This document shows, piece after piece, positions 15,281 to 23,153 of a stretch of 32,010 bases of DNA (the stretch's first letter is position 1; the number at the start of each line of letters is the position of its first letter). The stretch comes from Gammaproteobacteria bacterium (GTDB taxonomy: Bacteria; Pseudomonadota; Gammaproteobacteria; Pseudomonadales; Azotimanducaceae). Under the pieces are notes generated by a model. It was not told where the DNA came from and did no database searches. It worked only from the letters and a program-made list of their open reading frames with translations. The translations under genes were made by a program, and so were the position numbers. The DNA lies in NCBI GenBank assembly GCA_016874135.1, contig VGVE01000036.1:1-32010 (forward strand), given 5' to 3'.

Positions 15281-16189
15281 TCAGCGCAGGCTGATCCCCG
15301 CGGCCTTGAAGGTGTCGCTCTGCTCGACATCGCTCGATTGCATGCCCCGCTGGAACCACTCTATCCGCTGTGCGGATGAGCCGTGCGTGAAGGACTCCGG
15401 GTTGACCGCGCGTCCGGCACGCCACTGAAGCGTGTCGTCGCCGACGGCGGCTGCCGCTTCTAGCCCTTCCTCAGCGTCACCGGACTCCAGCAGATCACCC
15501 TGGGTTTCCGCGTGGTTAGCACAGACCACGGCATAACAGTCAGCCTGCAGCTCAACAAGAACCTGCAGTCCGTTGGCGTCTTCCTGACTGACACGGGACT
15601 TCAGCCGCTGCACCCGATCGAGAATGCCGATCACCTGTTGTACGTGGTGTCCAACTTCATGACCGATGACGTAGGCCTGGGCGAAGTCGCCCAGTGCGCC
15701 CATGCGGCCGAGTTCCCTGAAGAAGGAGAGGTCGAGATAGAGTCGTTTGTCGCCCGTACAATAAAACAGCCCTGCGGCGGCACTGCCTAAGCCACAGGCC
15801 GTTTCGATAGATTCCTCATATAGCACGAGCTCCGGTTCCGGATACGGACTGCTCGCCGCCTTGAACAACTTGCCCCACGTTTCTTCCGTATCTTCCAGCA
15901 CGACACCCATCAACGCGGCGTGTTCGTCCGTTTCGGCAGGAGCGCGAGGCTCCGCCCGTGGTGCCTCCTCGTAGCCGCTCGCGGAACCAGCCGGATCGCC
16001 TCCCAAAGCGATAGCCAGTAGCTGCATGGGATCGGCGCCCATGAAGAACATGATGACAAGGATGACGATGCCAAGGATGCCGATACCACCGCCGGTCTTT
16101 GCAGTGCACCGGCCAAGGCCGGAAGATGCTCCCCGGCCGCACATGTCGATCACGTTGTCGCTTCTCTTTCTGCCACGCCAGTCAACCAT
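15281..16189 (-). CDS. ypfJ: neutral zinc metallopeptidase, YpfJ family
   Basis: 302 residues matching the YpfJ family: an N-terminal basic segment (WRGRKRSDNVID), a membrane helix at about 34-52, then the periplasmic catalytic part with GHEVGHH (His177, Glu178, His181) and the downstream metal ligand region VELQADCYAVV, ending in the family's SFTHGSSAQRIEWFQRGM. The substrate is unknown. Its ATG shares a base with the TGA of the upstream M48 gene (TGATG), so translation is coupled. It is convergent with the CoxE-like gene. Confidence 0.92.
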   Translation of the reverse strand: MVDWRGRKRSDNVIDMCGRGASSGLGRCTAKTGGGIGILGIVILVIMFFMGADPMQLLAIALGGDPAGSASGYEEAPRAEPRAPAETDEHAALMGVVLEDTEETWGKLFKAASSPYPEPELVLYEESIETACGLGSAAAGLFYCTGDKRLYLDLSFFRELGRMGALGDFAQAYVIGHEVGHHVQQVIGILDRVQRLKSRVSQEDANGLQVLVELQADCYAVVCANHAETQGDLLESGDAEEGLEAAAAVGDDTLQWRAGRAVNPESFTHGSSAQRIEWFQRGMQSSDVEQSDTFKAAGISLR

Positions 16190-17238
16190 CAGTCGAGCTC
16201 CGTCGGGCTGTTCATCATCTGATCCACAAAGCAGGTTGAAATGCCGAGACCGTGGGCGATGTCGATGAGGACGCGTCGTTCGCTCTCGGGGGGTGGGCTA
16301 TTAGCCCTCGCGATCACGATGAGGTCGCGCAGAACCTGCATGCGTTGCGGCAGGCTCGTCTGCTGGCGAACCTGACGGGTTGTTTCCGGTAGTTCGCTCT
16401 GAATCATCTTCACGTCAAGACGGTCAGAAAAAGCACGCGCACCAAAGAACTTTTCGAACGCATCGATCTCCGCGGCTTCAATGTGGTTATCGGCGCAGGC
16501 AATGGTCAACGCGCCAGCGAACAGCAACCGCCGCATGGCCTCCGCGATGGGTGTCCTCGCTTCCAGATAGGAGGGCTCCATCAGGCTCATCAGTTCGTGC
16601 ACGCCGAGTTCGAGCTGATCGACTGAGCGACCATCGGGACGCGCCAGAACCGAGTCGTCGGAGAGCGCGAGTGCCTTTACCCGTAACGGACTGAACGGGT
16701 GCGTGAGGAACCAGTCTTCGGTGGGTGTGCTCTGTCCAGGTTCGGCACGCTTGAGCTGCATCTCATCGACCTGCTTGAGGAAATCCGCGAGTGAAAAGCG
16801 CGCATAACCACCGGACAGACCTGAAGCCAGTTTGAAGAGTGCGTAGGCAACGGACTCGATGTCACGGGCACAGTAGGCGCCGGCCCGGTCAGCGGAGATC
16901 TCCGCATATCGCGACCAGCTTGTGAGGGAGAGTGCGAGCCGCGGATCCGGACGCTGTTGCCCACGAAGGACAAAACCGATGGGAATGTCGTGATGATGGA
17001 ACAGATGGTGTCCCAGCTCATGGCCCGTTACGAAGCGGATCTCTGCAGGCGAAAAAGCTTCGAGTAAGGAGGACGAGAACATGATGAAAAGGCGCCCGGC
17101 TTGGGGTTTGACGCAGGCGGCGTTGAATGCAGGGCTCGGGAACACATAGAGTTCGAGCGGTATGTCTAGACCGAGGGCTTCGCCGCGGGTTGCCGCGGTT
17201 TTGTGCAGATCAGCGGCCATCGACGCGGACAGACGCAC
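16189..17238 (-). CDS. M48-family zinc metallopeptidase (open part of an amber-interrupted gene)
   Basis: The open frame gives 349 residues from GTG at 17238. It has the gluzincin site GHELGHH (His73, Glu74, His77) and the third ligand region EISADRAGAYCARDIESV, then a C-terminal ~130-residue helical region resembling a TerB-like domain (ALTIACADNHIEAAEIDAFEKF). The protein-like frame does not stop at 17238: it runs back to an ATG at 17388 but is broken by TAG at 17338-17340. Without the break it would be 399 residues. Whether protein is made from the weak internal GTG is unknown; no ribosome binding site is obvious there. It is coupled to ypfJ. Confidence 0.75.
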   Translation of the reverse strand: MRLSASMAADLHKTAATRGEALGLDIPLELYVFPSPAFNAACVKPQAGRLFIMFSSSLLEAFSPAEIRFVTGHELGHHLFHHHDIPIGFVLRGQQRPDPRLALSLTSWSRYAEISADRAGAYCARDIESVAYALFKLASGLSGGYARFSLADFLKQVDEMQLKRAEPGQSTPTEDWFLTHPFSPLRVKALALSDDSVLARPDGRSVDQLELGVHELMSLMEPSYLEARTPIAEAMRRLLFAGALTIACADNHIEAAEIDAFEKFFGARAFSDRLDVKMIQSELPETTRQVRQQTSLPQRMQVLRDLIVIARANSPPPESERRVLIDIAHGLGISTCFVDQMMNSPTELD

Positions 17239-17388
17239 CGAAGTGTTGAGCAGCTGGCGCCGGACGCCGAGATTGCCTCGCGCTTCATGTCGCGCGATTT
17301 CTTCATTGACGCGTTTGACGTCGGGATCGTTCAGGAGCTACTGGTGCAGATCGCGATCCTGGCTTGAGCGCAGCGATTCGATGTGCAT
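17239..17388 (-). pseudogene. 5' part of the M48 gene with in-frame amber codon
   Basis: From ATG at 17388 the frame reads MHIESLRSSQDRDLHQ, then TAG (17338-17340), then LLNDPDVKRVNEEI and on without a break into the open part of the M48 gene. The ATG is preceded on the minus strand by AAGGAGAAGG, a good ribosome binding region. Sequence on both sides of the TAG is of the same charged helical type. A CAG to TAG change would explain it. TAG ends other genes in the window (18311-18313, 19825-19827), so a changed code is unlikely. Confidence 0.65.
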
Positions 17389-17527
17389 GGACGTCTTTAC
17401 CTTCTCCTTGCGCGGTCTGATGCTGCGCTGGGTCTGAGGCTACACGCTTGTGCGGAGGGTTGTCCGCCGCACCGGCAGGTAGCATTCTGGTTCCCCTGGC
17501 GCCTTACACAGGTTTTACGAGGTCACC

Positions 17528-18313
17528 ATGCCATTCGCTGAGTCCCATGATGCTCATTCCACGCGTATCTGGTTCGAGAGCCATGGTGAAGGGCCGGCAA
17601 TCCTGTTTGCGCATGGCGCCGGTGGCAATGCAGCGATCTGGTATCAGCAGGTTGCCTTCTTTGCAGCCCGCGGGTTTCGCTGCATCACCTTTGACCATCG
17701 CACCTTTGCACGCAGCCCGGCACCGGCTGAGTCCATATCAACGCCACAATTCCGGGATGACGCGCTGGCGGTACTGGATGCCGCTGGCGTCGACAAGGCG
17801 CATATGGTCGGCCAGTCCATGGGCGGATTTACAGTTCTGCGTCTCGCACTCGATGCACCAGATCGGGTGCTTTCGCTGACCTTCTCAGCTACGCCAGGCG
17901 GGCTTCCCAATCCGGCACCGACGGATGCTGTGGCCAATCTGACACGCACGGACGAAAATGCGGGGAGTGGCATCCTGCGGACCATGTCGAAGAAAAGTGC
18001 TGGCAATGCGCCATTGCTGCAGCTTTATCAGGCGGTCGCAGGCTTCAATCTCGACTTCCGCATGACATCACTGCGCGCGCTCGCCAAAAGTCCGGTTTCT
18101 CTGGAAGAAGCCGCCGGGCTCAAATGTCCGGTGCTCTTTGTTGCCGGGCGAGAGGATCCACTCTTCCCGGCGGAGCTGCTTGCCGGTTACGTTCCGCACA
18201 TACCCGGCGCCAGGCTGCTGGTGATCGAAGAGGCCGGACACTCGCCTTATTTTGAGCAACCGGAGGCGTTCAACTTCGAACTGCTGAATCAGATTCAGCG
18301 CATTGGTCGTTAG
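17528..18313 (+). CDS. alpha/beta hydrolase
   Basis: 261-residue alpha/beta-fold hydrolase with a complete triad: nucleophile Ser97 in GQSMGG, Asp210 in GREDPLF and His238 in EAGHSPYFEQP. The oxyanion region is AHGAGGNAAIW near residue 28. No signal peptide, so cytosolic. Small esters, lactones or epoxides are typical substrates; the specificity cannot be read from the sequence. GAGG lies 6 bases before the ATG. The GST gene follows 52 bases downstream on the same strand, so they may be cotranscribed. Confidence 0.88.
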   Translation: MPFAESHDAHSTRIWFESHGEGPAILFAHGAGGNAAIWYQQVAFFAARGFRCITFDHRTFARSPAPAESISTPQFRDDALAVLDAAGVDKAHMVGQSMGGFTVLRLALDAPDRVLSLTFSATPGGLPNPAPTDAVANLTRTDENAGSGILRTMSKKSAGNAPLLQLYQAVAGFNLDFRMTSLRALAKSPVSLEEAAGLKCPVLFVAGREDPLFPAELLAGYVPHIPGARLLVIEEAGHSPYFEQPEAFNFELLNQIQRIGR

Positions 18314-18365
18314 CGAACGTCCCGTTACCGAACGATTTTTACCCAACACACGCAGGAGATTCCGG

Positions 18366-19133
18366 ATGATCGATGTGCACTACTGGCCGACGCCCAATGG
18401 ATGGAAGGTCACCATCATGTTGGAAGAGTGTGGTCTTCCGTACCAGTGTCTGCCGGTGGACATTGGTGGCGGTGACCAGTTCAAGGCCGGGTTTCTGCGC
18501 ATCAGCCCCAACAATCGCATGCCGGCGATCGTGGATCACGCTCCAGCCGACGGTGGCGCCCCGATCAGCATTTTCGAGTCCGGGGCCATTCTTGAATATC
18601 TGGGAGACAAGACTGGTAAATTCCTGCCAGCCGACGCGCGAGGTCGATCCCGGGTTCTGCAGTGGGTGCACTGGCAGATGGCCAATCTAGGGCCGATGAT
18701 GGGTAATGCCAATCATTTCAAGAACTACGGCAAGAACCTCACTGACGATCCGAAACAACTTGAGTACGGCACACGCCGTTTTGTCGGTGAGGTGGATCGA
18801 CTCTGTGGTGTGATGGATGCACAGCTCGGGGTACACCCGTTTCTCGCAGGTGGTGAGTATTCCATTGCCGATATCATCACGTGGCCGTGGGCCATGCTGC
18901 TCGGACGACTGATCGATCCGGGTGTGTGGATCACTTATCCGAACGTCAAACGCTGGGTTGATGAGGTCGGAGCGCGTCCTGCCGTGGAAGCGGGTTTTCG
19001 CAAACACCGCGAGTGGGGCCAACAGGAACGTTCAGCGGCGGAAGAGGCAAGGCGTCGAGAGCTGCTCTTCAACCAGACCAATGAAAAGGTACGTTCTGCT
19101 CGGGAGGCTGCGGCGCGGGGTGATGCGAGCTGA
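18366..19133 (+). CDS. glutathione S-transferase family protein (YfcG/YghU-like)
   Basis: 255 residues with a thioredoxin-fold N-terminal domain (VHYWPTPNGWKVTIMLEECG, then NNRMPAIVDH and FESGAILEYL, the glutathione-binding ESGAI motif) and an all-helical C-terminal domain (ADIITWPWAM). The TPNGWKV motif is that of the nu-class YfcG/YghU disulfide-bond reductases. ATG at 18366 has AGGAG at 18354-18358; the frame extends upstream to 18303 but overlaps the hydrolase gene. A charged ~40-residue tail follows the fold. Confidence 0.9.
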   Translation: MIDVHYWPTPNGWKVTIMLEECGLPYQCLPVDIGGGDQFKAGFLRISPNNRMPAIVDHAPADGGAPISIFESGAILEYLGDKTGKFLPADARGRSRVLQWVHWQMANLGPMMGNANHFKNYGKNLTDDPKQLEYGTRRFVGEVDRLCGVMDAQLGVHPFLAGGEYSIADIITWPWAMLLGRLIDPGVWITYPNVKRWVDEVGARPAVEAGFRKHREWGQQERSAAEEARRRELLFNQTNEKVRSAREAAARGDAS

Positions 19134-19142
19134 GCCTCTGTA

Positions 19143-19178
19143 CTTTCTAGACTTTCTAGTCTTTCTAGACTTTATAGG
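19143..19178. repeat. four 9-bp tandem repeats (CTTTCTAGA-type)
   Basis: Four consecutive 9-base units, CTTTCTAGA, CTTTCTAGT, CTTTCTAGA and the diverged CTTTATAGG, begin 9 bases after the GST stop. The units carry three CTAG tetranucleotides, which are generally scarce in proteobacterial DNA. Confidence 0.8.
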
Positions 19179-19194
19179 CGGTTCGGTCCGGAAG

Positions 19195-19250
19195 AACTCC
19201 CGCGGGCATCCGGGAGCGTTGGGGGAGGGATCGAAGTGCCCGCGGGAGTT
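19195..19250. repeat. 14-bp perfect inverted repeat
   Basis: AACTCCCGCGGGCA at 19195-19208 is matched by TGCCCGCGGGAGTT at 19237-19250 around a 28-base spacer; GAA/TTC pairing continues outside one mismatch. It lies between the convergent GST and UrcA genes. There is no T-tract, so it is either a non-canonical terminator or a protein-binding or structural site. Confidence 0.65.
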
Positions 19251-19271
19251 GTTCGGCGAAGTTTCGGTGTG

Positions 19272-19619
19272 TCAGGACTTCGAACCGCTTCTAGCAGCAT
19301 CTCCGGCGACTTCCTGCACAGTATTGCCCGCTGTATAGGAAAGCATCGGGTTGTTGATGACCTTCACCAGATCACTCTCGACATCGCGCACACAGGCGCG
19401 GGTATCTGCCATGGAGCGGCTGACGAAATAACTCGGGCAATGCGACTTCGCGGTTGGAACGATGCGCTCATGCAGCGCTTCTACCGCAGCCGGGCTGCTG
19501 AAATCGCTGGTGGAGTAGACGAGGTTGTAGTCGACCGCGTTCCCTTCTGCTGCCTCAGCGACCACCGGCGATCCGATGACAACAGCCAGGCTGAAAAGCA
19601 CTGTGGTGATTCGCTTCAT
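19272..19619 (-). CDS. UrcA family secreted protein
   Basis: 115 residues with a signal peptide (MKRITTVLFSLAVVIGSP, probable cleavage after VVAEA) and a short mature domain with the UrcA pattern: VYSTSDFSSPAAVEALHERI, then two cysteines (Cys61, Cys76; SHCPSY and TRACVRDV) likely to form a disulfide, and a C-terminal helix. It is probably periplasmic; no function is established for the family. GAGG precedes the ATG by 5 bases. Convergent with the GST gene. Confidence 0.82.
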   Translation of the reverse strand: MKRITTVLFSLAVVIGSPVVAEAAEGNAVDYNLVYSTSDFSSPAAVEALHERIVPTAKSHCPSYFVSRSMADTRACVRDVESDLVKVINNPMLSYTAGNTVQEVAGDAARSGSKS

Positions 19620-19824
19620 GATTCCTCTTCTCCTGTCCCGAGACCGGCGTGATTGCTTGCAGTTGACTATCCTGAGCAGTCCAATGGTAGGGCACTATGC
19701 GACGTTTTCTCGGAGCGGTGTGCGTCAGGTCTGCAAACCGGCTCATTCAGTCGCGCTGTGCGTACTGCTGTATTGCTCTTGGTTCTCTAGATGCGGTCAC
19801 GAGGACAATGGTTGCAGGCGGTGG

Positions 19825-20232
19825 CTATTTTTTTACAGGAGAAGAAAAGAGCGCTTCGAGAGCTGCTTTGGCTGCGTCTTCCCGGCTGACGGATGGGGCT
19901 GTGGTGTCTTCGGACGAGGCCTGGGTAGTGGCGTCATCGCTGCCACCAAACAGCGCGTCCAGCCGGGATTTCGCAGCCTGTGCCTCGCGGCTGCGCTTGT
20001 CGACAAACGCATCGAGTCGCGGTTTGAAGTACTCGCAGAAGTTGGCGCTCTCGCGACGTGTCGGCGGATCAGCGCGCTCGTCCTCACACTGATCCGTGAC
20101 GTCCGGGTTGTACCAGCGACACATCCGGCAGCTGTGTAATGCCTCGAAGCATTTTGGGCACTGGGCGTGTCGGCTCACCGGCCGGGGGATCTGCTCGAGA
20201 TCCTGTCCGCAGTTCCAGCAAACGAAACTCAT
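19825..20232 (-). CDS. cysteine-rich zinc-ribbon protein, function unknown
   Basis: 135 residues starting MSFVCWNCG at 20232, with AGGA 9 bases upstream; an in-frame start 20 codons earlier is less likely. Eight cysteines (5, 8, 25, 28, 35, 38, 49, 66) in CxxC pairs suggest two zinc sites. The first resembles a rubredoxin-like or zinc-ribbon knuckle; the second includes CRMCRWYNP and ANFCEYFKPR. The C-terminal half is Ala/Ser/Asp-rich with low complexity and two similar SRLDALFGG / AALEALFSS ends. I do not recognise a named family with certainty. It is monocistronic between the UrcA gene and a divergent VOC gene. Confidence 0.75.
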   Translation of the reverse strand: MSFVCWNCGQDLEQIPRPVSRHAQCPKCFEALHSCRMCRWYNPDVTDQCEDERADPPTRRESANFCEYFKPRLDAFVDKRSREAQAAKSRLDALFGGSDDATTQASSEDTTAPSVSREDAAKAALEALFSSPVKK

Positions 20233-20351
20233 GGGTGCAGTCCTGTGGTCGCAGTGGGCGGAAATCATCGCGGTTTGTGTGCCGAAATTCATGTGCGGCG
20301 AAATTCATCGAAGCGCGCGTGCAGGTACGAATGACCGCTGATGTCGGTTAT

Positions 20352-20378
20352 TTGCGACCTCGTTCGTTCCTGTATAAC
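20352..20378 (+). promoter_or_regulatory. candidate sigma-70 promoter of the VOC gene
   Basis: TTGCGA (20352-20357) and TATAAC (20373-20378) with a 15-base spacer, 26 bases before the ATG of the VOC gene. The spacer is short, so this is tentative. Confidence 0.4.
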
Positions 20379-20403
20379 CCTACCCCTGAAACAGGAGAAA
20401 CAA

Positions 20404-20763
20404 ATGTCGGACGTAAAGGTGAACTGGTTTGAGATCCCGGTTGCTGATGTGCAACGGTCACAGGCGTTTTTCGAATCCCTGCCGGATCGCAAGCTGGGTG
20501 AGATTGATGGTCCTGACGGCAAGATGCGGGTGTTCATGTCGGCCAATGGACCGGAAGGCACCATCTTCAAGAGTGATCGCGCACCTGGCGCCGATGGTGT
20601 GCTGATCTATCTGCACTACCCGGATATTGATGGCGCGCTGTCCCGCTGCAGCCGGGCTAGCGGAAAGATCCAGGAAGCCAAGCGATCGATTGGTCCATTT
20701 GGACATATCGCAGTGGTCAAGGATCCGGACGGAAACCGCATCGGTTTGCATTTCGGCGGCTGA
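20404..20763 (+). CDS. VOC (glyoxalase/extradiol dioxygenase fold) protein
   Basis: 119 residues with two beta-alpha-beta-beta-beta modules: VNWFEIPVADVQRSQAFFES at the start, a middle stretch DGKMRVFMSANGPEG, then GVLIYLHYPDIDGALSRC and IGPFGHIAVVKDPDGNRIGLH. This resembles the YciI-neighbour and PhnB-like VOC proteins of unknown substrate. AGGAG (20393-20397) sits 6 bases before the ATG. The usual FYE..LG segment of the first module is shortened (FFESLPDRKLGEI). It may be metal-dependent, but ligands are not certain. A clear terminator follows. Confidence 0.85.
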   Translation: MSDVKVNWFEIPVADVQRSQAFFESLPDRKLGEIDGPDGKMRVFMSANGPEGTIFKSDRAPGADGVLIYLHYPDIDGALSRCSRASGKIQEAKRSIGPFGHIAVVKDPDGNRIGLHFGG

Positions 20764-20777
20764 TTACCATCCAGGAA

Positions 20778-20816
20778 TCGTGCCAGACAAGCGTCTGGCA
20801 CGAGATGGATTTTTTT
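20778..20816 (+). terminator. intrinsic terminator after the VOC gene
   Basis: Perfect 11-bp stem, TCGTGCCAGAC (20778-20788) with GTCTGGCACGA (20793-20803), 4-base loop, then GATGGA and seven T (20810-20816). It ends the VOC gene just before the convergent P450 gene. Confidence 0.75.
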
Positions 20817-20829
20817 GCGAAGGTACGTG

Positions 20830-22068
20830 CTACCAGGGATGAACAACCACGGGCATGGTGGCGTAGCCCTTCACGAAGCTCGATTGGATCCGCTCGATGT
20901 CGCCAACGATTTCGATCTGGCGAAAGCGCTTCATGATCTCCTCCCAAAGGATCCTGAGCTGCATTTCCGCGAGGCGGTTACCCATGCAGCGATGCACACC
21001 GAATCCGAATGAGAGGTGATGACGCGCATTCGGGCGATCAATCCAGAATCGGTCCGGATTCGGTATTTCGTCCGCATCACGGTTGCCGGATACATACCAC
21101 ATCGCCACCTTGTCCCCCTCTCGAATGGTCTTGTCGCGGATCCTGATGTCCCGGTTTGCGGTGCGACGCATATAGGCGAGCGGTGTTTGCCAACGGATGA
21201 TCTCCGGCACCATGTTCGGGATGAGGCCGGGATTGGCGCGGAGCTTGTCGTACTCTCCCGGGTTCTGGTTGAGCGCGTACACGCCACCGGAGATGGAGTT
21301 CCGTGTCGTATCGTTGCCTCCGACGATGAGCAGGATCAGGTTGCCGAGGAATTCCATCGGTGGCATGTCCCTGGTGTCCTGACCGTGCGCGAGCATCGAT
21401 AACAGATCCGGCTTGGGTGGCTCGTTGATGCGCCGATTGCGCAGTTCGGTGAAGTACTCCAGGCACTCGAGAAGCGCCTTGCGGCGCGCCGGTTCCGGGG
21501 TGGGGCCGCCGGAGAGTTCACCCGAAGTCGCCATGTCAGACCAGTAGGTCAGCTTGCGCCGCTCTTCGAACGGAAAATCGAAAATCGTCGCCAGCATCTG
21601 CGTGGTGAGTTCAATGCTGACGCGGTCGACCCAGTCGAATGTTTCACCAGCGGGCAGGCTGTCGAGGATCCGGACGGCACGGGCACGGATGGTGCTCTCC
21701 AGTTTGGCGAGGTTCATGGGTGCCACCACGCCTTGCACCGTCTTGCGTTGCACGTCGTGTTTGGGCGGATCCATGGCAATGAAGTTGAAGGTCTCGAAGT
21801 CCTTCGGCCGGTCGGCGAGGGTGATTCCCGGTGCTGATATAAAATCCTGGTGGTTTTTTTCGATCTCCATGATGTCGCGGAACGTGGTGATCGACCAATA
21901 AGGCCCGAAAATACTCTGGCCGCAGAAATGGACTGGATCCTCACGGCGCAGACGCGCAAACCATTCCCAATGGCTGTCCGTCCGGAACAGTTCTGCCTGG
22001 CTGACATCAAAGCTGGCAAGGGGCAGGGTGCTGATTTCTTCGGCGGTGCGCAGGACGGGCACTGACAT
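20830..22068 (-). CDS. cytochrome P450, CYP153-like
   Basis: 412 residues, soluble class I bacterial P450. The heme ligand is Cys361 in FGFGVHRCMGNRLAE; the ExxR is Glu289-Arg292 (EIIR); the I-helix oxygen-activation site is GGNDTT (250-255). The stretches AMDPPKHDVQRKTV, FDWVDRVSIELTTQMLATIF and NLILLIVGGNDTTRNSISGG are very like those remembered from CYP153 alkane omega-hydroxylases, so a fatty or alkyl substrate is likely. GGAGAG lies 5 bases before the ATG. No ferredoxin or ferredoxin reductase gene lies next to it, so redox partners must be elsewhere. It is divergent from a dioxygenase gene. Confidence 0.88.
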   Translation of the reverse strand: MSVPVLRTAEEISTLPLASFDVSQAELFRTDSHWEWFARLRREDPVHFCGQSIFGPYWSITTFRDIMEIEKNHQDFISAPGITLADRPKDFETFNFIAMDPPKHDVQRKTVQGVVAPMNLAKLESTIRARAVRILDSLPAGETFDWVDRVSIELTTQMLATIFDFPFEERRKLTYWSDMATSGELSGGPTPEPARRKALLECLEYFTELRNRRINEPPKPDLLSMLAHGQDTRDMPPMEFLGNLILLIVGGNDTTRNSISGGVYALNQNPGEYDKLRANPGLIPNMVPEIIRWQTPLAYMRRTANRDIRIRDKTIREGDKVAMWYVSGNRDADEIPNPDRFWIDRPNARHHLSFGFGVHRCMGNRLAEMQLRILWEEIMKRFRQIEIVGDIERIQSSFVKGYATMPVVVHPW

Positions 22069-22166
22069 GGACTCTCTCCGGTGGGCCTGAATAGATCGGT
22101 CTTGAAGGCATTCTCCACACATCGGCGCAGCGCGCCAATCCAGTTCGTGAGCGGGTTTACGAGCCG

Positions 22167-22193
22167 TTGGTCAGGAGGGCTCTCGGTTATACT
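22167..22193 (+). promoter_or_regulatory. candidate sigma-70 promoter of the dioxygenase gene
   Basis: TATACT at 22188-22193 is a good -10; TTGGTC at 22167-22172 is a weak -35 with a short 15-base spacer. Transcription would begin near 22200, between this site and the ATG at 22221. It also argues against earlier in-frame starts. Confidence 0.4.
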
Positions 22194-22220
22194 CCGGGCA
22201 GATATTCGCAGGATATGTCC

Positions 22221-23120
22221 ATGAGTGAAGCAGAAGAGCTAGCCCCGCAGTGGCACGTCACACGTCTGGCCGGAGCGCTGGGAGCAGAGGTCCGCGGCGT
22301 TGATCTGGGTCGGGCCGACGCGTCGACAACACGGGCCATCAGTTCGCTGCTGACGGAACATCTGGTGCTGTTTTTTCCGGGACAGAATCTCACTGTTGCG
22401 CAGCATGTGGCACTGGGTCGCCACTTCGGACCACTGGAAGGGCACCCCCACCTCAAGAATGCCTACATGGATCATCCGGAGATTTTTGAACTGGCAGCCA
22501 CCAAGGGTGGTATTGCCGATGAATGGCATACCGACATCACGTTCCAGGAATCTCCGGCGTTGATGTCGATTCTGCACATGGTGCGTTGTCCCCCGGTTGG
22601 CGGGGATACTATGTGGGCGAGCCTCTATGCTGCGTATGAAGGCTTATCAGAACCAATGCAGGCGCTCTGCGACGGATTGACCGCGCTGCACGACGCCACC
22701 CCGCACAATCATCCAGAGCGGATGGCGGCTCATCCCGTGGTTCGGGTCCATCCGGTTACCGGACGCAAGGCGCTCTACGTCAATGAACACTTCACCCGGC
22801 GCATCATGGAAATGAACGCCACGGAAAGTGACATGCTGCTGCGCTATCTCACGGCGTGGGTACAGAACCCGCGATTCACTGTGCGGTATCGATGGTCAGA
22901 AGGCACGATCTGTATGTGGGACAACCGTTGCACGCAGCACTTCGTGCTCAATGATTTTGAAGGGGAGCGCATCATCCAGCGGGTCACCGTCATGGGTGAT
23001 CATGTGGATCGTGCCGCGCCAGCCCGCTGGCAGCCGTGGGTGCGACCGGGACCGCTCTCGGCGACCAGCCGACATGACCGGCAACTGCACTTCTTTGTGA
23101 ATGCACAGGCTGGTTCCTGA
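22221..23120 (+). CDS. TauD/TfdA-family alpha-ketoglutarate-dependent dioxygenase
   Basis: 299-residue Fe(II)/2-oxoglutarate oxygenase. The iron triad is His103 and Asp105 (EWHTD) and His240 (WDNRCTQHFVLND); Arg250/Arg254 (GERIIQRV) fits the 2-oxoglutarate-binding arginine. The N-terminal LGAEVRGVDLG and LVLFFPGQNLT are typical of the family. Taurine, 2,4-D, alkyl sulfate and other carboxylates are known substrates in the family; the actual one is not evident. ATG at 22221 is chosen because AGGA lies 7 bases before it; a second ATG at 22215 is too close. The last ~35 residues are a family-atypical tail. Divergent from the P450 gene, sharing a ~150-base control region. Confidence 0.88.
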   Translation: MSEAEELAPQWHVTRLAGALGAEVRGVDLGRADASTTRAISSLLTEHLVLFFPGQNLTVAQHVALGRHFGPLEGHPHLKNAYMDHPEIFELAATKGGIADEWHTDITFQESPALMSILHMVRCPPVGGDTMWASLYAAYEGLSEPMQALCDGLTALHDATPHNHPERMAAHPVVRVHPVTGRKALYVNEHFTRRIMEMNATESDMLLRYLTAWVQNPRFTVRYRWSEGTICMWDNRCTQHFVLNDFEGERIIQRVTVMGDHVDRAAPARWQPWVRPGPLSATSRHDRQLHFFVNAQAGS

Positions 23121-23153
23121 TAGGGACCGTCCGCGTGCAGCGTTGAGATTCCG

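Noticed and set aside
17338..17340. TAG read as pyrrolysine or another amino acid
   Set aside because: TAG ends other genes in the window and no suppressor tRNA or pyrrolysine genes are seen; a point change is simpler.
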